This document shows, piece after piece, positions 10,632-23,200 of a stretch of DNA of 64,000 nt. Position numbers and translations under genes: made by a program. This DNA is from Dermatophagoides farinae. Taxonomy: Eukaryota > Arthropoda > Arachnida > Sarcoptiformes > Pyroglyphidae. Each line of letters begins with the position of its first letter. Position 1 is the stretch's first letter. The stretch is from assembly GCF_024713945.1 (NCBI RefSeq), contig NC_134682.1, forward strand, positions 4,813,001 through 4,877,000, in the 5' to 3' direction. Under the pieces are notes generated by a model. That model saw only the letters and a list, made by a program, of their open reading frames with translations, was not told the origin of the DNA and made no database searches.

Positions 10632-11568
10632 ATGGTCAATTTACTTCGTTTATTCTCAGCCATAATCATCACCATATTTGTATTATGTATTCAGCAGCCA
10701 TCAATTGTCAATTGTGATACATGGATTACATTGTGGAATAAACTCAATATGCCAGTAGAAATTCAATGTTTTCGTGATTCAGCAATGAAAGTTAGAAAAT
10801 TTAAAAAGAAAATTATCGAACCAGATGATCGTTATGATATTAAGGGGTAAGTTTCAAAAAGAAATCATGAATTGATTATGATGATCGTTAATTCACGTGA
10901 CACTCGTTTTAGGAAATATCCACAAAAATCAATGAAAAAATTTTATCGCCATTGGTGTGAAGTAAAAACCGATGATAATATTTCCATTATGTTTGACGTA
11001 TTTGGTGGTAAAAATAAAAAAATCAATAAAATGTCTGATTCTTATTCGGATTGGATCATAAATTCTGGCGGCATTTATCGTTTCCGTAAGGGACAATTAT
11101 TTATGTATTATGGTAAAAATTGGCTCGGCGAAGAACATAATATTGAAGATGATTTAGCCGGTACACCGGAAAAAGAATTGCATCCAGAAGATTTTGTTTT
11201 CATGTATGTTTAATTGATTGATTTTTTTTTTTTTTTGATTAATTGATTGATTGACTTTTTCATTTTCCCAACTTTCCCACCACCTTAGTGCACCGGTTGA
11301 TATTGATTTAAAAACGGCTAAAATGCCAATCGATCAGCAACGATTTGCCATTACAAAAGCTGAATATGCAGCATTGAAATTTGAAAATCCCAAAGATATG
11401 GCTCGATACGTGAAAGCGGCAATGAAAAAACGTTTCGGTTCATTTTGGGAAGTATTCATCGAACAAAAAATGTCAAATAAAACCGTAAAACGTACTTGTG
11501 ATTCGAAATTTGTAATGAATTTTTCCGTCAATGATTTAGCATTTATTGTTTGTCGTGTAATGAGATAA
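10632..11568 (+). CDS. Secreted protein with an S1/SPH-like N-terminal part and an LC8-like C-terminal domain
   Basis: Three exons (10632-10846, 10913-11203, 11289-11568) join in frame to 261 residues. Residues 1-29 are a clear signal peptide (MVNLLRLFSAIIITIFVLCI...). The next about 75 residues (ITLWNKLNMPVEIQC ... HWCEV ... IMFDVFGG) have two cysteines and the strand pattern of plant self-incompatibility S1/SPH proteins; this resemblance is weak and from memory. The last about 65 residues align with dynein light chain LC8, with KDMARYVKAAMKKRF against the family's KDIAxxIKKEFDKKY, then FWEVFI and VMNFSVNDLAFIV. LC8 is normally a cytosolic 89-residue protein, so a secreted LC8-like domain is odd; flatworm tegument allergen-like proteins also carry one, but after EF-hands. 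Function unknown. An AATAAA-like signal lies near 11670. Confidence 0.72.
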
Positions 11569-11739
11569 AATCGAATCTGATCTTGATGCAGTGTCTATTT
11601 CTTCCCTGAACAACAACTCGATTCCGTTAACTCGTTTTTTGTTTTTTTTTGAATTTTGATTTTCAAAAAATAAAAAATTCATTTTCATCATCATTTGAAT
11701 TAAAAATAATTTTAATCAATCAATAAATAAATCAATCAA

Positions 11740-12718
11740 TCATTTTTTACGTTTCTTATTCTTTTTTTTCTTTTTGCATTTTTTAATTACATTGCTACCT
11801 CGTTGAGATTGATTTTTTTGTTTTTTCAATTTTTTTATTCGGCGATTATGTTCACGTACTTCACGATTACCGAATATTAATTTTCGTTGTTCATCAGTGA
11901 TTGTTGAATCATTTTTAATTAGATAGAAAAATGTTCCACCTGGTGAACGTCTACGTTGATGCTGTTGTTGTTGTTGTTGATCATTACCATCATCAATCAT
12001 AAGGCCACCAACATCTTCAATATCTAATACTTCGGCCATTAATTGCCGTGCACGTGTTTCACCCAAAACATCGACAGTATTTTCTGTGTGTGTGATTAAA
12101 CAGACAAAAAAAATGATTTTTTTCGAAAAATTTTTGACACAAATTGAACTTACTGATAATATCGGTTCGTTTTTCTCGAAGTTTATAGGCAATTTCACCA
12201 ACGATTCCTGGTTTACGAATACGTTTAGGTTTTCCATCCGATGATGAAATTTTTGGTGCAAATTTTTGCTCAAAATCTTTTTGTGACCATTGAAAATAAT
12301 TTTCACGATCATTTGATTCATTCTGTTGTTGTTGTTGTTGACATTTCCGTTTCTGTAATCGTAATCGTTTTCGTCGTCGTGCTGCTGCACGTCGGTCTTT
12401 TATTTCCAATGTTTCATTCATTGTATCGGTTAGTTGTTGTTCCATAAGTATTTCCGACCATATACTAAATTTATTCTTAGTATTCGATTGATCGACAATC
12501 GTTAGCTTTGGTGATGGTCGAGACAGGGATGGATTCAAATGATCGTTTTTGATGACAATTTCATCGTTATCATCGTGAATTTTGGCACCAACATGTCTAC
12601 GATCATCACAATCAGAATCATCATCACTAGAGGATGAACCAGGTGGTTCGAATCGAAATGGTTTGGTAGCTGTAGCCATTACATTATCATTTATGGATTT
12701 AGATGAATTCAAATTCAT
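11740..12718 (-). CDS. PHAX: PHAX, phosphorylated adaptor for RNA export
   Basis: Nuclear adaptor that links capped U snRNAs, through the cap-binding complex, to exportin CRM1. Two exons on the minus strand (12718-12154 and 12083-11740) join in frame to 302 residues. The donor is GTAAGT and the acceptor is CACACAG. The PHAX RNA-binding domain spans the junction: IAYKLREKRTDII, then DVLGETRARQLMAEVLDIED, GGLMI, RRRSPGGTFFYLIKND and ITDEQRKLIF, which follow the vertebrate protein closely. The N-terminal half has a Ser/Asp patch (SSSSDDDSDCDD), a likely phosphorylated acidic region, and a basic RRKRLRLQKRK stretch. Two glutamine runs and a lysine-rich tail (KKKKKNKKRKK) are added low-complexity parts. 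The start is the ATG at 12718; the frame upstream of it is open but has no ATG. Convergent with the preceding gene. Confidence 0.92.
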
Positions 12719-12903
12719 TTTCAATCAAATGAAGAAGAAAGTGAAAAAACATGAAACAAAAAAATGATACACGTGAGAATTCTTTCTCTCAAATGAGTGT
12801 CCTAGTGTTTATGAACGGTTTGGAAAATTTGGCACGTGTTTATAAAGCAAAAAAAATTCTTGACATTCTGAGATTTGAGATTTAAATCCACAACATTAAA
12901 AAA
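12719..12903. promoter_or_regulatory. Divergent promoter region between PHAX and TSEN2
   Basis: Only 185 bp separate the start codons of PHAX (minus) and TSEN2 (plus), so both RNA-processing genes probably share this control region. It holds two CACGTG-like E-box pieces (ACACGTGAG near 12770 and GCACGTGTT near 12831). No TATA box was recognised. Sharing is inferred from spacing. Confidence 0.55.
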
Positions 12904-14022
12904 ATGGATGGATCCAAAAAGAAACCAAAAACCAGTCATCATCATCATCATCGTCATCATCATTCATTGGGTAAAGCGTTCTGTAAAACACAGATTAATT
13001 TACCATTCCCATATCCAATGTTGGATTTGAAAAAGAAAACAATATGGCCATTTTCTAAGGAAGAATTTTTCATGATCGCTATTGGACGATTAATCGAGAA
13101 GGAAAAATTAATTTCCATTGAACATTTGCCTACTATTTTAGCATTGAATAAAATGGGTTTTTTCGGTGCACATTCTAGCCGTGAAATTATATTCAAATCA
13201 ATGATTGATTCAACAACACAAAACAATCGACAACAATCACAAAATAAACCAAAATTTACGGTCGGATTTTTTTCACTAAAAACCGTCGATATACCATCGG
13301 CATTGACAACATTTATTGGTGATACAAATGTAATGGTTTCCTTTCATTTCTTTTTTCTCTATACTAATGGCATGTTTTGTTTTTCATTACAGAAACTTAA
13401 AAAGAATGAAAATCAAAATTCAACGACAACAACAAAAGATCAGAAAACATCATTCACAAATATGAAACTTAATTTGGAAGAAGCTTATTTCCTGAGTTAT
13501 GTGTTTGGAATGTTGAAAATTGAAAAAAATCCCAAAGAATTTTATGGTCTTGATGAACTATGGCAATGTTGTTGTCGGTTATCCAATGATGATTCAAAAT
13601 CTGGTGGTGATTGTACTAAATTCGTTACACGATTTGCTGCATATTATTATTTTCGTTCACAAGGATTTATTGTAAGTAATGGTTTTAAATTTGGTGTCGA
13701 TTATTTGCTGTATGAAGAAGGACCACCATTCAATCATTCACATTATGCTGTTATTGTTGAATATAAATACGATGATGATGATGGTGATCAAAAACAAAAT
13801 GAAACATGCAAATATAATGAAATATCTGGCCTAATACGAATATCGAACAATTCACGAAAAGAATTAATTCAATGTACAGTGATTATACCGGCAACATATC
13901 GATCACATTTATCCGATTGTGGACCTGGTTGTATTAAATATTTTCATATTAATCTTATTCATTTACAACGTCAAACATTGGATACATGGCAAAATAATAG
14001 TGGCGGTGGTGGTGGTGGATGA
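12904..14022 (+). CDS. TSEN2: tRNA-splicing endonuclease catalytic subunit Sen2
   Basis: Nuclear endonuclease subunit that cuts the 5' exon-intron border of pre-tRNAs. Exons 12904-13329 and 13393-14022 give 351 residues, short against about 465 in vertebrates. The C-terminal nuclease domain has YYYFRSQGFIVSNGFKFGVD, then LLYEEGPPFNH. The tyrosine of LLY, the histidine of FNH and the lysine of SRKELI fit the family's Tyr-His-Lys triad. The N-terminal part has WPFSKEEFFMIAIG and the LNLEEAYFLSY segment typical of the family. Low-complexity additions are a histidine run near residue 12 and a glycine tail. The 63-bp intron is a multiple of three and contains no stop, so retention would add 21 mostly hydrophobic residues; the GT/AG ends and T-rich acceptor favour splicing. 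Confidence 0.9.
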   Translation: MDGSKKKPKTSHHHHHRHHHSLGKAFCKTQINLPFPYPMLDLKKKTIWPFSKEEFFMIAIGRLIEKEKLISIEHLPTILALNKMGFFGAHSSREIIFKSMIDSTTQNNRQQSQNKPKFTVGFFSLKTVDIPSALTTFIGDTNVMVSFHFFFLYTNGMFCFSLQKLKKNENQNSTTTTKDQKTSFTNMKLNLEEAYFLSYVFGMLKIEKNPKEFYGLDELWQCCCRLSNDDSKSGGDCTKFVTRFAAYYYFRSQGFIVSNGFKFGVDYLLYEEGPPFNHSHYAVIVEYKYDDDDGDQKQNETCKYNEISGLIRISNNSRKELIQCTVIIPATYRSHLSDCGPGCIKYFHINLIHLQRQTLDTWQNNSGGGGGG

Positions 14023-14969
14023 AATTAACAATTTTTTTTGTTAATAAATTTTTTTTTTTTGATTTTATAAAACAATCGATATTTTTTTTAAATAAATACT
14101 ATTGCGATAGTGGTGTTGTTGGCGGAAAAGTATCGTGCATCACTATCACAAAATTTTATTTATTTTTTCTTTTGTTTTTTGTTTTCATTTCGTTTTCTTT
14201 CTGTTTGTTTATTTGTTTGTTTGTTCATTGGATTTGATTCAGAAGGTTCGAAGGTAAAAACATTTTTTTTTCTCATTCCATTTGATTCTTTCCAACTTAC
14301 ATTATCGTCGTCGTCATCATAGAACCTCTTGGCCGTTGAGATGCCGACCCTACTGATCGTAGATTGGTCGGTCGGTCGATTGTTTGCACAATCAGACACG
14401 AACGAACTTCGAACACCAAAACAACACTGGAAAATTTTTCTTTTATTCACTCAATATTTTGGTTTTGTTTGTCTTTTATCATCGGAACCAATGTCGAAAA
14501 AAATTGAAGTCCATGTACAACTTGGGTGTACACAACAACAACAACAACAATTAGTTCATATTTGAATCTTTAAACAGTTTTTTTTCTTTTTTGTGGTTAC
14601 CTTGGAGAATTTTTCTTTTTCATCTGACAAGGCCATCATCATCCACACATACATACCATATACCGGCAACCACAATGAACTTTTATCATCAACAACCATC
14701 ATCATCATCATCATCATAAATGACTAAAAACCGCGAAAATAACTTGGCTAGTGGCTTGAATAGTGGGAAAAAAAACAGTCAAAGAATCAATCATCAAGAA
14801 GCCGAACTCAATTTTTCTCTTTTTTTCGGGTGTTTCGAAAAAAAAAAACATTGTCGAGATCAAGAACAGTTCAAATCAAGTGTTCGATTTTTTTTTCTTC
14901 TTTTTTTTGGAAGTTCAAACTCAAAACTAAATTTTCGAATGTTTTATCGACGGATATAAGTGTGTGTGT

Positions 14970-14975
14970 GATGAC

Positions 14976-15009
<34 letters not shown>
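14970..15009. repeat. ATG-triplet microsatellite
   Basis: About 13 tandem ATG/GAT triplets, directly after a short GT run. Confidence 0.85.
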
Positions 15010-15011
<2 letters not shown>

Positions 15012-15800
15012 CAACAACCACCAACAAAAAACCAATTGTACATCTGCTTTTGTTACCTAGGTTTTTTTCCAGCAGATTTGTTTTTTTTTTCATTTTACTT
15101 CTCTTCTCTTCTTCCCAAGAACAAAATGTGCATTATTATCGTTCATTGATCACCATTATTACGATTACGATTAAATCATCGCCAATTTACCAGATTTTTT
15201 TTGGTGTGCAATAAATAAATGTCTCTAAATTGGTAACCACTGAAAACAAATATTAGTCGAGGCCATTGTTTTTTTTTTTGTTTTACTTATCGATTCATTT
15301 CATTTCTACACATTTATTTTGATTTTTTTTCTGTTTCCATTTCATCATTATATAGATTGATTTATTGTTGTTTTAAATAATGGAAATGAACATCTTTTAC
15401 TGAAATGCAATGAATGCAAAATGGTGATTGTCGCCATTTTGCATTAAAGTGAATTTTCCATATGTCATATGCTTGTAAAATCCATTATATAAATGTTCTA
15501 ATTTTTTTTCTTTGTCAGTTTTTTTTTTTAGTTTGAAAATTTAATTTTTCGGGCAATGACATTGTTGTTACCGGAAAGCATTGCAACGACCAACGAAATG
15601 ATTTCTTAACAAATGTCTTCAACATTTGATGGCAGTGGCGGACATTTATTACATATCGATCGAATCGATCGATCAAATTCAAATGAATGTTATACATCAT
15701 CATCATCATCATCATCATCACCATCATCAAATCATCACTATTGATAACAACAACAACAACTAAGGGAGGAGAATGTATAATACTTGTCAATAATATTCAA

Positions 15801-15805
<5 letters not shown>

Positions 15806-15830
<25 letters not shown>
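15806..15830. repeat. GT dinucleotide microsatellite
   Basis: About 12 GT units followed by ATACATGAATG; likely polymorphic. Confidence 0.85.
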
Positions 15831-15832
<2 letters not shown>

Positions 15833-17208
15833 ACATGAATGCGGCAATAATATACGAACAAATGTAATTGTCTAAATGTGAAAATGAATGAATGAATGAA
15901 AAACATCAACATTTTGATGCATCAACAACGCATAAGCATATATATCGTATCACAACAACAACAACAACAACAACCGAAAAAAACCAAACCAGTCATTTGT
16001 TGTTTTCGGGTCGTGAAAATCCATCTCCATCGTCAACATCATCATCATCATCATCAGTAAGAAGAAAACGACCCGTTCTTTTTTTTCTGTATACAAGAAA
16101 CAAAGTTTAACTTGGACTCATACAATTGCACAAGTTAATCTATAACCGGGGAAGAACGGCGCAATTCTGACCAACAGCACAAGCAAACAACAAACTATGG
16201 AAAAGAATCATACTCCATAGCCTGCATGCTATTTACAACAGAAACCATGCATCAACATTCATTTTTATTTCGCATTGTCGTCTTGCGCGCCTAAAATTTT
16301 CATGATTTTGATGTGTGTGTTTTTTTCTGGTTCAAAATGGTGTATTGTGTTTAATTTTGAGATACAAACTCACATCACTCACATACACACAGAGGAATAC
16401 ATCCCATCATTTTTTTCCGATTTTTGTGACCAGCAAACCGAAAACCAGAAAATTTTTTTTCTTGACTTGTCATCGTCATCCGTTCCATTATTATTCTTTT
16501 TTTGTTTTGTTTTGTTTTGACAATCATTTCTCCCGGTTTTTTTTTCGTACATCAGAATTTTTTTCCTCTTTTAGTTCCATTTTTTGTATATATTCACAAT
16601 ACACAATATAAATGTCAGGCGCATTTTGGTATCGCTGACGCCCATTCTTCTATTTTCTCAACCCCCTTTCCGTTCTTTTTGACTGGCTCCAATTTCCAAA
16701 TTTTTTTTTTGTTCAAGTCAAAAAAAATATACAAGTAAAAACGCACACAAACACACACACACACTGGTGGTAGTTCATCACACAACAATATGAGATTGCA
16801 ATCGAATGATGAAAAACACCATTCACATCTTTTTTCACTTTTTATTACCCATTTTGATATGTTCAATCGTCATAGTCATCGATTGTGAAATTGTTTTTTC
16901 ATTAAAAAAACATCATTTTGTGACTCATCATCATCATCATGGATATGATATTCCAGTTTTTTGATTAAAAAATATATAAACCATGAATCTTTTTGTTTTC
17001 ATTCAATTCTAAAATTGTCTTCGATATCATCATCATCATGATATTATCACATCACCATGAGTTTTTTCTAAATCGTTGATATCTTCTGACGATATATCAA
17101 CAATTTTCTCACCAATTATCAATTTTGATATTCAAAAAAAAAACATCGACAGCAGATAATGTTTTGTATTTGAATCCATTATCATCATAAATCCAAAACA
17201 GAAAAAAA

Positions 17209-20200
17209 ATGGAACAAACATATAAATTGCTGATATTTTTCACCATATTCTTTATCGTATGTATCATTTGATTTCAATTTTTTAAATTTTAAACATCATC
17301 ATCATTCTTTTTTGTGTGTTGTTCTGAAGCACACAAAAAACTAAAAAAAAAAGATTTATTGACGCAAACATACAAACAAACAACGAAACGAAACGAGAAA
17401 AAAATCACAACAGCCCGGTCATAAATTAGTGGTGCTGGTGATGGTGGTTATTGTTGATGAGAAATTTTCTCTGAATTAATTATCAAATGATTTTTTTTGC
17501 GAGGGTTCAAATTTCTGAAAAAAAATTTATTTTTTCATAGCACCACCACATTTTTAAATTGATTCATCATCACACACGTTATATGTGGATTTTTTTTTTC
17601 TTTCACTTTTTGTCCAATCTACATTGACATTTTTTTCATTTACAATATTGTGGACATATTTGGGCCACACACAAACAAACACGTTAATGTTTCTTATCAA
17701 TCAAAAAAAAAAAAAATTCTTCTGGCTACTAACTAAATAATAACTATGATGATGATATTTGCATTTAGCCATTTTAGTAGTAGTTTTTTCCATTATTTTT
17801 TTCTTTTTTCCTTTTTGTTTGTTTGTTCAGTACATACCAGAGCTAGAAATATGGCCAAGAATGGAATTTTGTATACGCATAAAACACACACACACACACA
17901 CATGATTCTCTCTTTTTGGTTTTTTGTGTGTTATTTACATTCATATAGTGATGAGAAAAAAAAATCCAATGTAATAAACGTTGAAACCGAGAGGATGCAC
18001 GTTAGGCATAAATTGGACGCAGGAATATTTAATCAACGAATTTTATTTATCATAATATTTTTTAAAGAAACGCGGAGACAATATCAATACAACTAAACTC
18101 ATCAATCGTACAACAATTGGTGAGCTCTAAAAACAAATCACCTGACTTGAGACCAAGAAGAGAGACATTCATAGACCTCGTTACACCCCTTTTTCAGTCG
18201 AGCTCTCTTGGTCTTCCTCTAGATGGAACATTAATTAAATCAGAATCAGTACAATCATTGATGTACAACTTCATTTGATTGTTATGAACAATAAGTTTTT
18301 TCTGATTTTGACCTGCTATTTCAAATAACTTAGAGCCTTTTGTTTCTACAATTTTAAACGGTCCGAGCCAAGGCTGATTTTTAACATGTTTTCTTCGGAT
18401 CAGTACATAATCGTTAATTTTGAATTTTGATTCCAGATCAGATTGATAATTTTTTTTCAAATTCATTTTAGCTTGTGTACGCCAATTAGCTATTCTAATG
18501 GGATCTTTTTCAAATAGTTTTTGATCAATTGGATCGGATATATCACATTCGAACTTTTCGTGATTACCATGTAAGAGTTGACTTGGAGTAAATCCTGTGG
18601 AAGTATGAATCGTATTATTATATATTTTCAATACTTCATTCAACTTCTTATCCCATTCATCTTGAATTTTCATTGAACGAACAATATTACGAAAAGATCT
18701 GAAGAATCTTTCAATTGAACCATTAGTTTGATGCAAATACGGTACTGCAAATTTTTGATGAATATTTTTTTCAGCACAAAATTCATTATATACTGTTGAT
18801 TCGAAGATTGAACCTCGGTCAGATATTATGTTCTTTGGAATACCACGAGTTTTAAATACTTTATTCAAAAAGAATATTACTTTTTTAGCCGTAGCTGTTT
18901 TTGTTGAACACGCTTCCACCCATTTCGATGATAAATCAATACAAGCAATCAAGTACCGATTATTGCGTTTAGATGAATTCATGTCACAAATATCGATAGA
19001 CCAAGTATCATTAATTTCCAATGACGAATAATCGATTTTGTTATGTCGTAATTTAACTTGATTATCATAATCTTTAGTTTGTTGACAGATTGAGCATGAA
19101 TTAATCAATGATTTGATTCGTTCTTTTAATTTTGGATGATAATACCGTAATTTCATAAATTCGCTCGTCTTCTGTATACCAACATGACCTAATGAACTAT
19201 GAATTTGATGAATACGTTCATTTCAATAAATCAATTGGAAGACACAACTTCGATACATCATTTTCTTTTTTATACCATACACTGCCATCCTTCCAAAAAA
19301 GTTGTGGATTAGATTCGATTTGATTTTGCAAAGAGTCATCAGATTCTTGAACATCATTCCATGGTTTTGATTGAATAGTGAAGACACGAGATAACGCATC
19401 AGCAATGATATTATTTCTACCAGGAATATGTACAACGTCGAAGTCGTATTGTTGTAATCGTAATGCCATACGTCCAAGACTACCAACAGAATCTTTTTTA
19501 GTCATCAACCATTGTAAAGGACGATGATCACTTTCAACCAAAAACTTTCGACCATATAAATAATGATTGAAATGTTCGATAGACCACAATAAAGCAGTTG
19601 CTTCTTTTTTAATTGTAGCATACCTCAGTTGACAATCGGTAAAAGATTTGGAGGCATATTCAATTACATATTCGTTATTATCTTCATCACGTTGCAATAA
19701 TACAGCACCCATTCCTTTATCAGATGCATCACATTGAATAACAAAGGATCTCATGATATATGAACAATTCGGATTCGGCATATGTATTACTGGAGATGCA
19801 CAAAGAATATCACGAATTTTCACAAAAGAATCTTGACATTTGTCAGACCACACAAATTTATTTTGATGTTTCAATTTTTGGAGAGGCAATACCAATGTAG
19901 CATAATTTTCAATCATTGAACGGAAATAATTAGATAAACCAATAAATCGTTCAAGATCTTTACGACATTTAGGAACTGGAAAGTTCTTTAATGCTTCAAT
20001 TTTTTTTATTGATGGTTGAATTTTTCCATCAGATATCGAAAAACCAAGATATTCAACTTGTTCCAATAAGAATTCAGATTTTGCCTTGTTGATTGTAAGA
20101 TTATATTCTTTGAATAATTTGAAAACAATTTCTAAATGTTTATAATGATCACTTTTTGAAGAAGAATGAATAAGAATATCATCATAATAAATTTTGACGA

Positions 20201-23200
20201 AATCAAGTTTACCAAAAATTTTTGACATACATCGAATGAAAGTTTGTGGAGCAGAAACGAGACCAAACGGCATTCTTTTAAAATGATACAAATTGTTATT
20301 CCATTGAAATGCAGTTTTTTCACGATCTGATTCATTCATTGAAATTTGATAATAACCACTATTCATATCGATTTTTGAAAAATACTTTGAACCACGGAGA
20401 TCACGAATTATTCGGTCACTTCTAGGTACTGGAAAAGAATCTTTTTTGGTAATTTTATTTAATTCACGGAAATCAATTGCTAATCGGATAGTACCATCAG
20501 GTTTTCGTATTGGAACTATCGGATTTTTCCATTCGGATTCAGACTCTTCTATTATGTTTTCATCAATTAGCTTTTTAACAGCAATATCAACATCTTTTTC
20601 GATAGCTTCCGGAATTCTATATTGACGAGTTTGAATTGGATGAACATTATCACGTAAAATAATTTTATGTTTGATAACTGATGTTTCACCAAGTTTGTTG
20701 AATAAATCATTATATTTTTTCAATAATTTTTCGACATTTTTATCACTATGTGAACTATTAACTGATGATGATGATGTTGTAGAAGAAATCATTTTGATAA
20801 CACATTGTTCAATATCTTCGTTTTTATCAGAATCAGTAGAAATGATCAAATTATTAAATTGTTGATAATCATGTGAATTTATATCTGTAGATCGCAATAT
20901 TTTAGTTTGACCTTCGGTTCGACCATTCGAAATTTTAAATAACCCAAAATCAGTAGAAATCTTGAATCTTTTTGAACTAAGAAAGTCGAAACCAATTAGG
21001 AAATAATCATTATTATTTGCAACATAAAAATCCCATTTACATTTCACATTTTCAATTTTAATTGTTTCTTTATAAACACCAATAATCGATATCGGATCAT
21101 TTGTGAATGATACAGCAGATACATTTTTCTCGGAATTAACCAATTTAGATGAATCAATAAGATTTTTTGGAAAAAATGAAATACTACTGCCCGAATCAAT
21201 AATAGCTAGATGTTTTTTATTTTTGAAATCAATCATAATTTTCATTACCATTCGATCTGATTCGATACTTGAAACTTTTTCTTTTTCAGCTTTATCTTTT
21301 TTTTCTTTCTTCTTTTTTGAATAACAAGCATCAGTATTATGATTAGTTTTTTTACAGTACTCACAAAATTTATTTGATTTCTTGTTGTTATTTTTATTAT
21401 TGTTATTATTAGACGATGACGATGGTTTTTGAAATGAATTTTCGTTACGATTATAATGACACTTTGATGCATTTTCAAAAGCTTCAGCTTTAGCCAGAAC
21501 ATCATTTGCTGTTCTTGGGAGCTCAGATAACGCTATAATTTTTTCACGTAACTTCAAATCTAATGCAGCCATGAAATGATTTCGAACCAATTGTGTCTTA
21601 TTTAATTTCGCGAAATTAGGATAAACCCGTTCAACACATGTAGTTGTTCTTTGAAGAAGTTTACTTAATGATTCGTTTCTATCTCTTTGAATGAACATTA
21701 GTTTCATAATATTTGCAACCATATTATGTTTGAATTTTTCTTCGAAAGCTCGTTTAATTTTGGAAAATGATTTTTGATCTGATTCGGTTAAATCTTCAAA
21801 TAATTGTAAAGCTTCCGAATCTGCACGAAGCATAGCTTGAAAAATATCAGCACTTCGACAATCAGTCCAATTATTAGCCTTCGCAATTCTACTAAATTCA
21901 TTTAGATAGCTTTCAATTTTGTCATCTTTTTCCATACGAGAAGGACGAACCACCCACTTGTCTGGATCATTTGATTGATTAGTAGTATTTGTTTGAATAT
22001 TTTCGGCCATTCTTTAAATACGAAAAACAAATCGGTTGTTTAATAGAAATTAGCTACCACCATGTAATAAACGTTGAAACCGAGAGGATGCACGTTAGGC
22101 ATAAATTGGACGCAGGAATATTTAATCAACGAATTTTATTTATCATAATATTTTTTAAAGAAACGCGGAGACAATATCAATACAACTAAACTCATCAATC
22201 GTACAACAATTGGTGAGCTCTAAAAACAAATCACCTGACTTGAGACCAAGAAGAGAGACATTCATAGACCTCGTTACACCAATGATTTTGCCAGAATTTT
22301 GAAAATCTATATCGAAATACAAACAATGATATGTGGTCCGGTCTATCAAGAATCGAATGGGAATTTTTTTTCGAAGAAGAAAAAGAATTTTGACAATCAT
22401 TGAACCAAAAATCGGTAAATCTTCTTTATACCTTCAATTTTGATTTGAAATAATCAAAACATCTGTTTTATAATCATCATCTACCCTGTTTACCTACACG
22501 CGCTAGAGAGGCCTTTTTTTTGGTTTGACAGTAATAATAATAAGTGTGTGTGTGTGTAAGTGTAGATTTCGTGACTTGAACATCTTATTTTATAATTGGA
22601 TTTCTTTTTTTTCTTGATAATTTAATCACACAGAAAATAAATATCATTCCCATCGTGCACACATATACATCATTGGGTCGTGGTTGGATCTGATTTACAA
22701 TCATCAATGAGTTTAATTTCTGATGTTATCAATTATTCATATAAATAATGATCATTTGAAGGGTGATTTTTGGATGATTTGAATTTTTTTCCTTTTTACG
22801 ATCCGAATGTGAATGAATGGAATTTTTATCTTATGAATTGAATCTCACCGAACATTTGATTTATTACCTTTTTTTGCATCCAAAAAAAAAAAAAATCGCC
22901 AATCGAAAATTAGATCAAAGATATGCACAAAAAAAATAAAATAACGAAAGTTCGTGTCATTCAAACATGCATTCATCATAAATAATAAAAACATTTTTTT
23001 TTTCACATCAATCGATTCTTTTTCGACATTTTTTTGTTTTCATTTCATTTTCTGATGATCACGATTCTTTAAATTCTTGCTGATTGTTTGTTTGTTTGTT
23101 GTTGTTGTTGTTATTATTATAAACAAAATGTTTTATTTTTCTTTCTGCGTAAAGTTTGTCAAAAAAAAAAACATCAAGACTAAATACACATAAACATACT

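Larger units (their letters stand above)
14023..17208. other. Long intergenic region, simple repeats, 5' flank of the ADAMTS-like gene
   Basis: About 3.2 kb with poly-T runs, ATG triplets (14970-15009), CAT triplets (15690-15727), a GT run (15806-15830) and ACA triplets near 15955. Reading frames here are translations of repeats. A segment at 16105-16260 has more balanced base use than its surroundings and a short perfect inverted repeat (TAACTTG/CAAGTTA), but I cannot assign it. It should contain the promoter and 5' UTR of the gene at 17209. Confidence 0.5.
17970..22278 (-). mobile_element. LTR retrotransposon, Ty3/Gypsy type, antisense in the ADAMTS-like intron
   Basis: A 4.3-kb element on the minus strand with two 216-bp LTRs that start TG and end CA. 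The flanking 4-bp target duplication is CCAA (17966-17969 and 22279-22282). The LTRs look identical by eye, so insertion is recent. On the minus strand the 5' LTR is followed by a TGGTGGTAGC primer-site-like start, and an AAAAAGGGG polypurine tract precedes the 3' LTR. The interior encodes gag, protease, reverse transcriptase, RNase H and integrase. The coding region looks nearly whole, with about one break. Confidence 0.92.

Noticed and set aside
14160-14450. Open frame on the minus strand near the TSEN2 3' flank
   Set aside because: Made of Asp triplets and basic repeats from CAT/ATG and T runs; no start context, no family mark.
15515-15790. Met/Val-rich frame over the CAT repeat
   Set aside because: Translation of a microsatellite.
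16275-16866. Several overlapping Phe-rich frames
   Set aside because: Translations of poly-T runs in different frames; no consistent codon use.
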